Below are positions 1 through 6,241 of a stretch of DNA of 6,494 nt, in pieces. The DNA comes from an uncultured Devosia sp. (GTDB taxonomy: Bacteria; Pseudomonadota; Alphaproteobacteria; Rhizobiales; Devosiaceae). The stretch is from the NCBI GenBank assembly GCA_934553185.1, contig CAKTFF010000124.1:1-6494 (forward strand), given 5' to 3'. The notes beneath the pieces are model-generated. The model was given only the letters and a program-made list of their open reading frames with translations. It had not been told where the DNA came from and made no database searches. The translations under genes and the position numbers were made by a program. Every line of letters starts with the position of its first letter. Position 1 is the stretch's first letter.

Positions 1-1
1 T

Positions 2-39
2 CATGAGTAGCCTCATGGTGAGCCTGTCGAACCATGAGG
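2..39. repeat. REP-like palindromic repeat upstream of hslO
   Basis: The 9-base arms CCTCATGGT (11-19) and ACCATGAGG (31-39) are perfect inverted repeats around an 11-base centre containing GAGCCTGTCGA. CATGAG at 2-7 can also pair with CTCATG at 12-17 around a 4-base loop, so the middle arm has two possible partners. Palindromes with CCTCATGGT...ACCATGAGG arms are familiar as dispersed intergenic repeats in Hyphomicrobiales and related alphaproteobacteria. Membership of that family is from memory and only one copy lies in this window, so repetition cannot be shown here. It may end the transcript of a gene lying to the left, but no T-run follows. Confidence 0.6.
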
Positions 40-94
40 TCGTGCCGCTTATGTTGGCGCGACCTCGTTCTTTCGACTGGCCTTCAATGAGGTC
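36..94 (+). promoter_or_regulatory. Overlapping alternative hairpins in the hslO leader
   Basis: Three copies of one 6-base word in alternating orientation lie here: GAGGTC (36-41), GACCTC (61-66) and GAGGTC (89-94). The centre copy can pair with either flank. Pairing left gives a stem of about 11 bp (36-46 with 56-66, one G-T wobble, 9-base loop). Pairing right gives a stem of about 9 bp (61-69 with 86-94, one wobble, 16-base loop). The two exclude each other. The right-hand stem contains GAGG (89-92), which is a well-spaced Shine-Dalgarno for the GTG at 100. Whether this region is transcribed with hslO, and whether it regulates anything, is inference. The left stem followed by TCGTTCTTT could instead be a weak terminator for an upstream gene. 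Confidence 0.35.
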
Positions 95-147
95 TTCCCG
101 TGCGCCGTGTCTGGCCTGGCCGACCTGAAAGCCATGTGACAACGATG

Positions 148-1167
148 ATGACGGACTCAACCACCATGACCGAGAACCTGCTCAACGACCTCGGACTCGA
201 CCGGCCGGAAAGCGGCGATGATGCCGTCGTGCCGTTTACCCTCGACAAACTCGACACCCGCGGCCGCAGCGTCCGGCTGGGCGATGCTCTCGACACGATC
301 TTGAGCCGCCACGATTATCCGGCGCCCGTTGCCCGCCTCCTGGGCGAGGCTGTGGTGCTTGCCGCGCTGATCGGCTCTTCCCTCAAGTTCGAGGGCAAGT
401 TCATCATGCAAACCCAGACCGATGGGCCGGTGAACCTGCTGGTGGTCGACTTCGACGCGCCTGACGGGCTGCGCGGCTATGCTCGGTTCGACCACGATGC
501 CTTGGTCAAGGCTGCCGAAGAAGGACGCACCCAGCCGGGGCAGTTGCTCGGCAAGGGGCACCTCGCCATGACCATCGATCAAGGCCCCCATACCGAGCGC
601 TACCAAGGCATCGTGGCGCTGGAAGGCAATTCGCTTGAAGAGGTGGCCCATACCTATTTCATGCAGTCCGAGCAGATCCCGACGCAGGTGCGGCTCGCGG
701 TCGCTCAGTTCACCAAGAAGGGCGATCACCGTTCGCACTGGCGTGCTGGCGGCGTGCTGATCCAGCATCTGCCCGAGCACGGCATCTCGCACATGGCGGA
801 CCTGCCCGGCGATGGCAATTGGGACAATCCGGAAACGGCCGACCCCGATTTCAAGGAAGCCGATGGCTGGACGGAAGCCAAGACCTTGATGGCAACGCTG
901 GACGACCTTGAGCTTGCTGACCCGGATCTCAGCTCCGAACGGCTGCTGTTCCGCCTCTACCATGAAACCGGCGTGCGGGTCTTTACCCCTTTGCCCGTGG
1001 TCGAGCGCTGCACCTGTTCAGCCGAGCGGATCGAGGACATGCTGGCAACCAGCTTCACGGCCCAGGACCGCGAGGAAATGGCAGTCGACGGCGAGATCGA
1101 GGTGGTGTGCGAGTTCTGCTCTACGGCCTACCATTTCAACCCCCACCAGTTCGACGCCACCAACTAG
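148..1167 (+). CDS. hslO: Redox-regulated molecular chaperone Hsp33
   Basis: Encodes a cytosolic holdase chaperone that is switched on when oxidation releases zinc from its C-terminal cysteines; it then binds unfolding proteins during oxidative plus heat stress. The reading from 148 is 339 residues. The conserved fold starts near residue 24 (DDAVVPF), followed by the typical SSLKFEGKF segment near 77-85. The zinc switch is complete: CTC (C288, C290) and CEFC (C321, C324), the family's CxC...CxxC pattern with 30 residues between the pairs. It is longer than E. coli Hsp33 (292 residues), mainly from an N-terminal extension, as often in alphaproteobacteria. The start is uncertain. ATG 145, 148 and 166 lack a clear Shine-Dalgarno, while GTG 100 has GAGG at 89-92 but would add a poorly conserved-looking 16-residue leader. 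I chose 148 as a compromise. It appears monocistronic, with a hairpin just downstream. Confidence 0.96.
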   Translation: MTDSTTMTENLLNDLGLDRPESGDDAVVPFTLDKLDTRGRSVRLGDALDTILSRHDYPAPVARLLGEAVVLAALIGSSLKFEGKFIMQTQTDGPVNLLVVDFDAPDGLRGYARFDHDALVKAAEEGRTQPGQLLGKGHLAMTIDQGPHTERYQGIVALEGNSLEEVAHTYFMQSEQIPTQVRLAVAQFTKKGDHRSHWRAGGVLIQHLPEHGISHMADLPGDGNWDNPETADPDFKEADGWTEAKTLMATLDDLELADPDLSSERLLFRLYHETGVRVFTPLPVVERCTCSAERIEDMLATSFTAQDREEMAVDGEIEVVCEFCSTAYHFNPHQFDATN

Positions 1168-1188
1168 AAGGCCTTCAGTTCGACCTTC

Positions 1189-1221
1189 AACCAGCCGGTT
1201 TCCGGAGCAAGCCGGCTGGTT
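1189..1221 (+). terminator. Perfect 10-bp hairpin after hslO (probable terminator)
   Basis: AACCAGCCGG (1189-1198) and CCGGCTGGTT (1212-1221) are perfect inverted repeats around a 13-base loop, starting 22 bases after the hslO stop. Stability and position suit transcript termination or 3'-end protection. There is no T-run after the stem (AACGATAAC follows), so a classical Rho-independent terminator is not established. Confidence 0.5.
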
Positions 1222-1345
1222 AACGATAACTGAACAATCCAGCCGCACTCTCTTGCAAACTCTCCAAAGCCCCATCAGTATTTCCAAGTAAGTATCTGGG
1301 GCGGGGGGCTGCCAGGTGAAAGCCGGTTCAACGTGGTTTGACGCG

Positions 1346-1351
1346 CATAAT
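1346..1351 (+). promoter_or_regulatory. Possible -10 box before the glycosyltransferase gene
   Basis: CATAAT matches five of six bases of the sigma70 -10 consensus and would start transcription just before the GTG at 1371. No convincing -35 lies 16-18 bases upstream (that position is a CCGGTT-like sequence). The rest of 1222-1370 shows only a G-rich run (1298-1308) and no ORF or RNA that I can recognise. Confidence 0.2.
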
Positions 1352-1397
1352 GGGCACTGCTCGCCAGTAGGTGGCAAGTCATTATCGGCGGCTGCCC

Positions 1398-3257
1398 ATG
1401 TCGCTTGAAGTCGAGCTCATCCGCGCCATTCTCGTAGAAGACAAGCCCGATCGCGCCATGGCGCTGGGTGTCCTTGAAACAGCGCTCGAGCGGGAAGTCG
1501 ATGTCCTGCTCTACTGTGCTGCAACCTTGGGACTTGGCGCCGACCTGGTCATGCAGCGCGCCGCCCGCTGGGCTGGCTTCACATTCAACGCTCAGGTGCC
1601 GCTCGAGCAGCCGGGCAGGGTGGTGACCAACAGGCTCGAAACGCTCGCCGATGTCCGCCTTATCCGCGTGGAGGTTGACAGCAAGGATCGCGCCTATGCC
1701 GCTCCCGACTTCCACCAGATTATTCGGCTACGCCGCTGGCGCTTGCAGAATCCCCGCCACGCTTCCGTTTTGTGTCTCGTTCCAAGCACGGCTCTGGCCG
1801 ATTACGTGGCAAAACTTGCCACGCCAGACCTGCTGACCTCCGCCCGGCAGAACCTGGCGCTTAAATGGCCCTATGCCTGCGCGCAACTGGAACTCACCTT
1901 CGCTGCGCGTCTCGGCTTTGTCCTGGCCTTGGCTGCGCTTCTTGCCATTCTGCTGGCCGCGCCTTTCTTCGCGCCGCTTTGGCTCTTGCCGGTAGCTTTT
2001 GTCTTGTTGATCGCGCCCGCGTCCATACGCATCGGCGCACTCGCCGCGCCGATTAAAGCGGTAGGCCCAATCACAAGGCCGGAGGACGAAGAACTGCCCC
2101 TCTATTCGGTGCTGGTGCCATTACGCAACGAAACTGCCATGGTGCCGCAACTGTTTGCCAGCCTTGGGGCCATCGACTATCCGGCAGAGCGGCTCGACAT
2201 CAAGTTCGTGGTCGAGTCTGCCTCGGAAAGCACCGTCGCCGCGGTTCAGCAGCGCCTGGGCGATCCTCGCTTCTCGCTGGTCGTGGTTCCCGACGCCAAG
2301 CCGCGTACCAAGCCCAAGGCCATCAATTTCGCCCTGCCGCTATGCCGGGGCGAACATGTCGTGGTCTTCGACGCCGAAGACGTTCCTGATCGGGTCCAAT
2401 TGTGGAAGGCAGCGCTTCGCTTCCGCGATGACCATGATCTAGTGTGTCTTCAAGCACATCTGGTGATGGATAACGGACGTCAAGGCTGGCTTTCAGCGCT
2501 CTTTGCCGGGGAGTATGCAGGTCTCTTCACCGTGCTCTTGCCCGCACTTGCTCAATGGTGCGTGCCCATGCCGCTGGGTGGCACGTCCAATCATTTCCGC
2601 ACGGCCGCCCTTCGTGAACTTGGCGGGTGGGACGCCTTCAATGTGACCGAAGATGCCGATCTCGGCCTCCGCCTTTCACGGCGTCGTTTGCGCGTCGATG
2701 TGCTTGATTCCGCCACTCACGAAACCGCTCCGACCCGGATCAAGCCATGGATGGGGCAGCGGACCCGCTGGATGAAAGGCTGGATGCAGACCTTTGTGGT
2801 TCACAATCGGAACCCCATCCTGCTGCTGCGTGAACTCGGCTGGCCCGCCTTCCTCGTGTTTGAAGCTCTGGTGCTGGGCATGATCATCGCGCCGGTGCTT
2901 CATTGTGGCTTCGCCCTTGTGCTGGCCATCGGCTTGCTTGGTGGTTGGAACACGCCCGAACTCTCGGCATGGTGGGCCTTCTACTTGGCTATCCTGATCC
3001 TGGGCTATGGCAGCGCGCTCGCCATGGTGGCGATGGGGCTCGCCCGCACCGGACAAACCGGCCTCCTTGGCCGCCAGGCGCTGCTACCCGTCTATTGGCT
3101 GCTGATGGGCATAGCCACCCTTCGCGCTGCCTGTGAGTTGGTGGTTCGACCCTTTTACTGGTTCAAGTCGCCGCATGAACCCATTCAAGTGCGGCGTTCG
3201 AGGATTTGGGGCGCAGAAAAGCTTGGCCCTTCGTCGCAGACCAGCATGCCGATGTAG
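1398..3257 (+). CDS. Membrane family 2 glycosyltransferase, XagB/BcsA-like
   Basis: A processive-type inner-membrane sugar transferase, probably polymerising an exopolysaccharide from a nucleotide sugar; the substrate is unknown. The reading from 1398 is 619 residues. Residues 1-160 are soluble and loosely resemble the MshEN/GspE N-terminal domain found on this family. Two membrane segments follow (about 173-190 and 192-208). The GT2 catalytic domain (about 233-465) carries DAED (325-328; metal/nucleotide DxD region), TED (417-419; catalytic base) and QRTRW (454-458; the QxxRW acceptor/processivity motif). About four more membrane segments follow (481-517, 524-549, 561-582), then PFYWFKSPHE (585-594), the tail motif typical of XagB-like enzymes. 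The first nucleotide-binding acidic position reads VESAS (272-276) where many GT2 enzymes have an Asp. GTG 1371 is an alternative start nine codons upstream; neither has a good ribosome site. No partner polysaccharide genes are adjacent, so no gene symbol is given. Confidence 0.9.
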   Translation: MSLEVELIRAILVEDKPDRAMALGVLETALEREVDVLLYCAATLGLGADLVMQRAARWAGFTFNAQVPLEQPGRVVTNRLETLADVRLIRVEVDSKDRAYAAPDFHQIIRLRRWRLQNPRHASVLCLVPSTALADYVAKLATPDLLTSARQNLALKWPYACAQLELTFAARLGFVLALAALLAILLAAPFFAPLWLLPVAFVLLIAPASIRIGALAAPIKAVGPITRPEDEELPLYSVLVPLRNETAMVPQLFASLGAIDYPAERLDIKFVVESASESTVAAVQQRLGDPRFSLVVVPDAKPRTKPKAINFALPLCRGEHVVVFDAEDVPDRVQLWKAALRFRDDHDLVCLQAHLVMDNGRQGWLSALFAGEYAGLFTVLLPALAQWCVPMPLGGTSNHFRTAALRELGGWDAFNVTEDADLGLRLSRRRLRVDVLDSATHETAPTRIKPWMGQRTRWMKGWMQTFVVHNRNPILLLRELGWPAFLVFEALVLGMIIAPVLHCGFALVLAIGLLGGWNTPELSAWWAFYLAILILGYGSALAMVAMGLARTGQTGLLGRQALLPVYWLLMGIATLRAACELVVRPFYWFKSPHEPIQVRRSRIWGAEKLGPSSQTSMPM

Positions 3258-3260
3258 AAC

Positions 3261-3288
3261 TTGACGGAATTTATCAGCTTATTATAGC
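3261..3288 (+). promoter_or_regulatory. Promoter with iron-operator-like site for the siderophore-interacting protein gene
   Basis: TTGACG (3261-3266) is a five-of-six match to the -35 box and, 16 bases on, TATAGC (3283-3288) matches four of six bases of the -10. Overlapping the -35 is TGA-N9-TCA (3262-3276), the core of the iron-responsive operator described for the Rrf2-type regulators RirA and IscR in alphaproteobacteria. A repressor there would block polymerase, matching iron-repressed expression of a ferric-siderophore reductase. The inner nine bases are AT-leaning but only weakly palindromic, so the operator call is inference. Confidence 0.5.
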
Positions 3289-3321
3289 AAGCCCGGACGG
3301 GACGGACCGGAACGGGGCTTG
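3288..3321 (+). promoter_or_regulatory. Leader hairpin covering the ribosome site of the SIP gene
   Basis: CAAGCCC (3288-3294) pairs perfectly with GGGCTTG (3315-3321). The right arm includes GGGG (3314-3317), the only Shine-Dalgarno-like run at sensible spacing (9 bases) from the ATG at 3327, so the folded form would hide it. The 20-base loop is built of repeated GGAC/GGGAC/GGACC units. No T-run follows, so it is unlikely to terminate the upstream glycosyltransferase transcript. Confidence 0.3.
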
Positions 3322-3326
3322 AGACG

Positions 3327-4214
3327 ATGAGCACGATCTTTCACGAAGCAACGGTTCTATCGCGCCAGCAACTGACGCCGGGCATGATCCGGCTTACCCT
3401 GGGTGGCGCAGGCCTCTCCGCGTTCCGCTCGACAGGAATAGCGGACGAATATCTCCGACTGTTTTTCCCTAATGAAAAAACCGGCAAGCTGCACCTGCCC
3501 CTTATCTCCGAAGATGGCCGCTGGACCTATCCCGATGGCCAGGACGCGATCCGTTGCGCACCTTATACCGTTCGCCGCTTCAGCGCTGAAGCCGGGGTTA
3601 TGGACATCGATTTCGTGGTGCATGATGGTGGTGTTGCCAGCGAATGGGCACAGAAAGCTGGCCCGGGTGACCGCGTCACTCTCAACAATCCACGCGGTCT
3701 TTATACGCCGCCCGCCGACATCGTCTGGCAATTACTGGTTGCCGATGCGACGGGGCTCCCCGCCCTGTCTCGTATTTTGGAGCAGACGCCGCGCCATGTT
3801 CAGTCCCGCGTTTTCGTAGAAGTGGCCAAGGCTGAAGATGAGCTTGCTCTGCCCAGCCATCCCAATGCAACGGTTACCTGGCTGCACCGGAGCGGCAATG
3901 GCGTTGCGCCCAGCCGCATGGGGGAAGTGGTCCGCGCTGTGCCGTTGCCTCCAAGCCCGGGATACGTTTGGGTCGCGGGTGAGCAGCGGGTGGTGCGCGC
4001 CATCCGCAAGTTCGTGCGCGGTGAACTCAAGCTGCCGGCCGAGCGCTACGAGCTGGTCGGCTACTGGACTGCCAATGGTGAAGAATGGGACGCCAAGTGG
4101 GAGGCGCTTGATCCAGACATCAAGGCAAGGATCGATGCCAGTTGGCATTCAGGGCGCGACCCTGAAGAAGTGCGCGACGAATACGAAGCGACGCTCGACC
4201 GGTTCGGATTGTAG
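3327..4214 (+). CDS. Siderophore-interacting protein (FAD-dependent ferric-siderophore reductase)
   Basis: A cytosolic flavoprotein of the ViuB/YqjH family (NAD(P)H- or ferredoxin-dependent) that reduces Fe(III) in imported siderophores so iron is released. It has 295 residues. The N-terminal FAD-binding barrel (about 1-125) includes DEYLRLFFP (40-48) and the flavin motif APYTVRR (78-84), followed by MDIDFVVHDGGVASEWA and AGPGDRV (111-117), all characteristic. The C-terminal SIP domain has VADATGLPALSRILE (138-152), the usual VADxTALPA region, and YVWVAGE (213-219) through GYW (245-247). A tail of about 48 residues (NGEEWDAKWEALDP..., ending RFGL) fits a longer SIP subfamily that I recall from actinobacteria and rhizobia. 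The Arg usually leading the RxYT flavin motif is Ala78 here. The start is supported by the preceding promoter and GGGG at 3314-3317. No siderophore transporter is adjacent. Confidence 0.93.
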   Translation: MSTIFHEATVLSRQQLTPGMIRLTLGGAGLSAFRSTGIADEYLRLFFPNEKTGKLHLPLISEDGRWTYPDGQDAIRCAPYTVRRFSAEAGVMDIDFVVHDGGVASEWAQKAGPGDRVTLNNPRGLYTPPADIVWQLLVADATGLPALSRILEQTPRHVQSRVFVEVAKAEDELALPSHPNATVTWLHRSGNGVAPSRMGEVVRAVPLPPSPGYVWVAGEQRVVRAIRKFVRGELKLPAERYELVGYWTANGEEWDAKWEALDPDIKARIDASWHSGRDPEEVRDEYEATLDRFGL

Positions 4215-4215
4215 T

Positions 4216-4241
4216 CCCTGCCAGCAGAGCCGGCGTCAGGG
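4216..4241. terminator. Weak shared hairpin between convergent genes
   Basis: CCCTG (4216-4220) and CAGGG (4237-4241) form a 5-bp stem between the converging SIP and diguanylate cyclase stop codons, with TTT on the plus-strand side. The stem is short and the loop large, so termination is only a weak suggestion. Confidence 0.25.
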
Positions 4242-4243
4242 TT

Positions 4244-6130
4244 TCAACCCCGCGCATAGTGCCGCTGTTCGCCGGTGACCCGCGTACCGAAGACACGATC
4301 GCGCCCGGCAGCCTTGGCACTATAGAGCGCCTCGTCGGCAGCTTCGATGAGTTCGCCTGCGCTGCGACGCAGATTATCGGGCATATAGGTCGCCACCCCG
4401 ATGCTGGCTGTCACATAGCCGCGCTCGCTCGCCCGGTGCGTCAGCCTTGCCCCACCCAGCGCCAACCGAAAGGCCTCGGCCACCATATAAGCGCCATCCT
4501 CGTCGGTATCGGGCAGAATGGCGGCAAATTCCTCGCCACCATAACGAGCCGCCAGGTCACTCGATCGCTTGATGGAATCGCGCAGGTGCTCGGCCACGCG
4601 CCGAAGCGTTTCATCGCCTGCTGGATGGCCGTAGAGATCGTTGAACGCCTTGAAGCGGTCGACATCGATCAGCAGCAGACTCATTGGGCTACCGGTTCGG
4701 GCGCTGCGCGTGATCTCGTTTTCCATGGCGTTGTCAAAAGCGCGGCGGTTCAGCAATCCGGTCAGCCCATCCGTGCGAACCAGTTGTTCAAGCTGGTCGG
4801 TTGCCGAGCGGAGCGCTTGCTCGGCAGTCTTGATGCGCGTCACGTCGGTGACCACGACCATGGTCTTGTTCTCGGTCGTCGGCTTGGTGCGCACCTGCAG
4901 CCAGCGCCCATCAAACATATGCACCACTTCCTCGCTTTCACGGTGAAGATTGTCGACGATCCGGTTGATCCACCCCTGAGCATCAGGCTGTATGTTGATC
5001 TGCTCGCCCGTGTCCACCACCTTGTTCAGCACATCGCGCAGGTCTGCGCCCGGCCGCCGCAAGTCGCGCGTGTAAGGAAAGCTGGCGCTGTACTGCTCAT
5101 TGCACATGACAATACGGCCATCGCTGTCGAACATGGCAAGCCCATCCGACATTTCCGCCAAGGCATAGGAAAGCGTATTGCGGCTCTCAACCAGTTCCTG
5201 GCGGAGCTGGCGATCTTCCGTGATGTCCCGCGTGACGCCGGCAATGCCGATCATGTCGCCATTGGGGCCATGAAGGGGCACCTTGGCCGTGGTGAACCAC
5301 CGGGTTTTGCCCTGGGCATCAACAAGCTGCTCTTCAAAGACGAGCTTATCCTTGGTGCCGGCCATCAACGCTTGCTCGCTTTCAAACAGGGTCTGCGCAC
5401 GCACAGGGCTAGCGAGGTCGAAATCGGTGCGGCCAATCATTGCGCTTGGTTCGGCAAAGCCGTGCAGTCGCGCTACGGCGTTGTTAACAGCGGCAAAGCG
5501 GCTGTGGCGATCCTTGACATAGTTGAAGTCGGGCGCTTGCTGTACGGCCGCTGCAAGCAGGTCTCGTTCAGCAGCGAAGCGACGGGCATGGATAAAGACC
5601 ACGCTCGCCAGAGACGTCGCGACCAGATTCAGAACACCAAGCGGCAGGAGGCTTGCCTGCAGGGCATCCGTGCGCATCATGATGATGTGCAGCACCGAAA
5701 CGACGGCAATAGCGCCACCCAGGGCGAGCCCATGCCACTCCGTTGTAGCGCGCCGGCTCACCAGCATACGTCCAAGAAGGCCTGCGGCGACAGCCACGGT
5801 AATCGTGTCCGCGCCAACGATGGCGCCCGCGCCACCGATGCCGAGGCGAACCGGAACAGCGATCGCCAGTGTTAGGATGGCCGCGACCGGACCGCCAAAA
5901 AAGCCGGAAAGGCCGACTAGGGAGAGACGCAGGTCAAGCAGTCGTCCGGGCAGGATCTCGGCGGCCATCAGCATGGTGGACGCTGCGCCCAGGCCCATCA
6001 CAACCCCGAAAAGTGCCGCGCGATAGAAGCCGGGCACGCTGCGCAGCCAGAAACGCGCATGCGCCCAGCCGAGCACGAACAGCGCCACAATGGCAAGATT
6101 GCCGGCAAGCATGTGCCAGGGTGAGGTCAC
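4244..6130 (-). CDS. Membrane diguanylate cyclase with 5TM sensor, two PAS domains and GGDEF
   Basis: Makes the second messenger c-di-GMP from two GTP, controlled by a membrane sensor and cytosolic PAS domains. From GTG 6130 it is 628 residues. Residues 8-182 are hydrophobic and match the 5TM-5TMR_LYT (LytS/YhcK-type) sensor, including DLRLSLVGLSGFFGGPVAA (66-84). PAS 1 spans about 188-310, ending GVTRDITEDR, and PAS 2 about 316-436, with MSDGLAMFDSDGRIV. GGDEF spans about 448-615 with LTGLLNRR (456-463), metal ligand D489 in IDVDRFK, and the intact active site RYGGEEF (GGEEF 531-535). RSSD (522-525), five residues before GGEEF, is an intact RxxD product-inhibition site. No EAL domain follows, so it should be a synthase only. 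The start at 6130 is chosen because GGGAG (6137-6141) lies six bases upstream; an upstream TTG (6157) and an internal ATG (6112) fit less well. Nothing in the sequence identifies the ligand sensed. Confidence 0.94.
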   Translation of the reverse strand: MTSPWHMLAGNLAIVALFVLGWAHARFWLRSVPGFYRAALFGVVMGLGAASTMLMAAEILPGRLLDLRLSLVGLSGFFGGPVAAILTLAIAVPVRLGIGGAGAIVGADTITVAVAAGLLGRMLVSRRATTEWHGLALGGAIAVVSVLHIIMMRTDALQASLLPLGVLNLVATSLASVVFIHARRFAAERDLLAAAVQQAPDFNYVKDRHSRFAAVNNAVARLHGFAEPSAMIGRTDFDLASPVRAQTLFESEQALMAGTKDKLVFEEQLVDAQGKTRWFTTAKVPLHGPNGDMIGIAGVTRDITEDRQLRQELVESRNTLSYALAEMSDGLAMFDSDGRIVMCNEQYSASFPYTRDLRRPGADLRDVLNKVVDTGEQINIQPDAQGWINRIVDNLHRESEEVVHMFDGRWLQVRTKPTTENKTMVVVTDVTRIKTAEQALRSATDQLEQLVRTDGLTGLLNRRAFDNAMENEITRSARTGSPMSLLLIDVDRFKAFNDLYGHPAGDETLRRVAEHLRDSIKRSSDLAARYGGEEFAAILPDTDEDGAYMVAEAFRLALGGARLTHRASERGYVTASIGVATYMPDNLRRSAGELIEAADEALYSAKAAGRDRVFGTRVTGEQRHYARG

Positions 6131-6136
6131 GCTAGT

Positions 6137-6141
6137 CTCCC
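6137..6141 (-). promoter_or_regulatory. Shine-Dalgarno GGGAG deciding the diguanylate cyclase start
   Basis: Minus-strand GGGAG lies six bases before GTG 6130-6128. This is the only strong ribosome site near the gene's 5' end and favours the GTG over the TTG at 6157, since it lies inside the longer reading frame. Confidence 0.7.
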
Positions 6142-6191
6142 GAGGCGGCCAGATCAACGGCCGGTAACCGCCTCAGAATTAACACCTAAGC

Positions 6192-6202
6192 GTTTGCCAA
6201 AC
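6192..6202. promoter_or_regulatory. Small palindrome GTTTGCCAAAC, possible operator
   Basis: Perfect 5-bp arms GTTTG/CAAAC around one central base lie in the 111-base gap between the ABC-F stop and the cyclase start, about 60 bases upstream of the cyclase GTG. This is a position suited to a transcription-factor site. I could not place clear -35/-10 boxes around it (a GTTAAT-like -10 at 6178-6183, minus strand, lacks a partner), so the role is a guess. Confidence 0.2.
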
Positions 6203-6241
6203 CTGAATCTGAAGCCTGCATTCGGACCGATGTGGGCTCTG

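Noticed and set aside
3..128. Small plus-strand ORF starting MSSLMVSLSNHE
   Set aside because: This peptide is simply the translation of the palindromic repeat, a common source of spurious small ORFs. It overlaps hslO leader structures and shows no ribosome site.
157..963. 268-codon open frame antisense to hslO
   Set aside because: It mirrors the Hsp33 coding sequence and has no recognisable motifs of its own.
1253..1282. TTGCAA with a CAGTAT/AGTATT as another promoter upstream of the glycosyltransferase
   Set aside because: The spacing is acceptable but the -10 match is poor, and the start would lie about 90-100 bases before the gene. Not distinguishable from chance.
908..1291. 127-codon plus-strand frame overlapping the end of hslO
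   Set aside because: It is out of frame with the conserved zinc-binding end of Hsp33 and has no family features.
1337..1351. TTGACG followed by CATAAT as a complete promoter for the glycosyltransferase
   Set aside because: Only about 3-4 bases separate the two boxes, far from the required 16-18. Only the CATAAT is kept, as a weak -10 candidate.
4259..5875. 538-codon open frame on the plus strand, antisense to the diguanylate cyclase
   Set aside because: The minus-strand frame has clear 5TM, PAS and GGDEF motifs. The antisense translation shows no recognisable domain, and long antisense frames are expected in GC-rich genes.
6211..6240. Inverted repeat AGCC...GGCT after the ABC-F stop as a terminator
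   Set aside because: Only four base pairs and no T-run; too weak to call.
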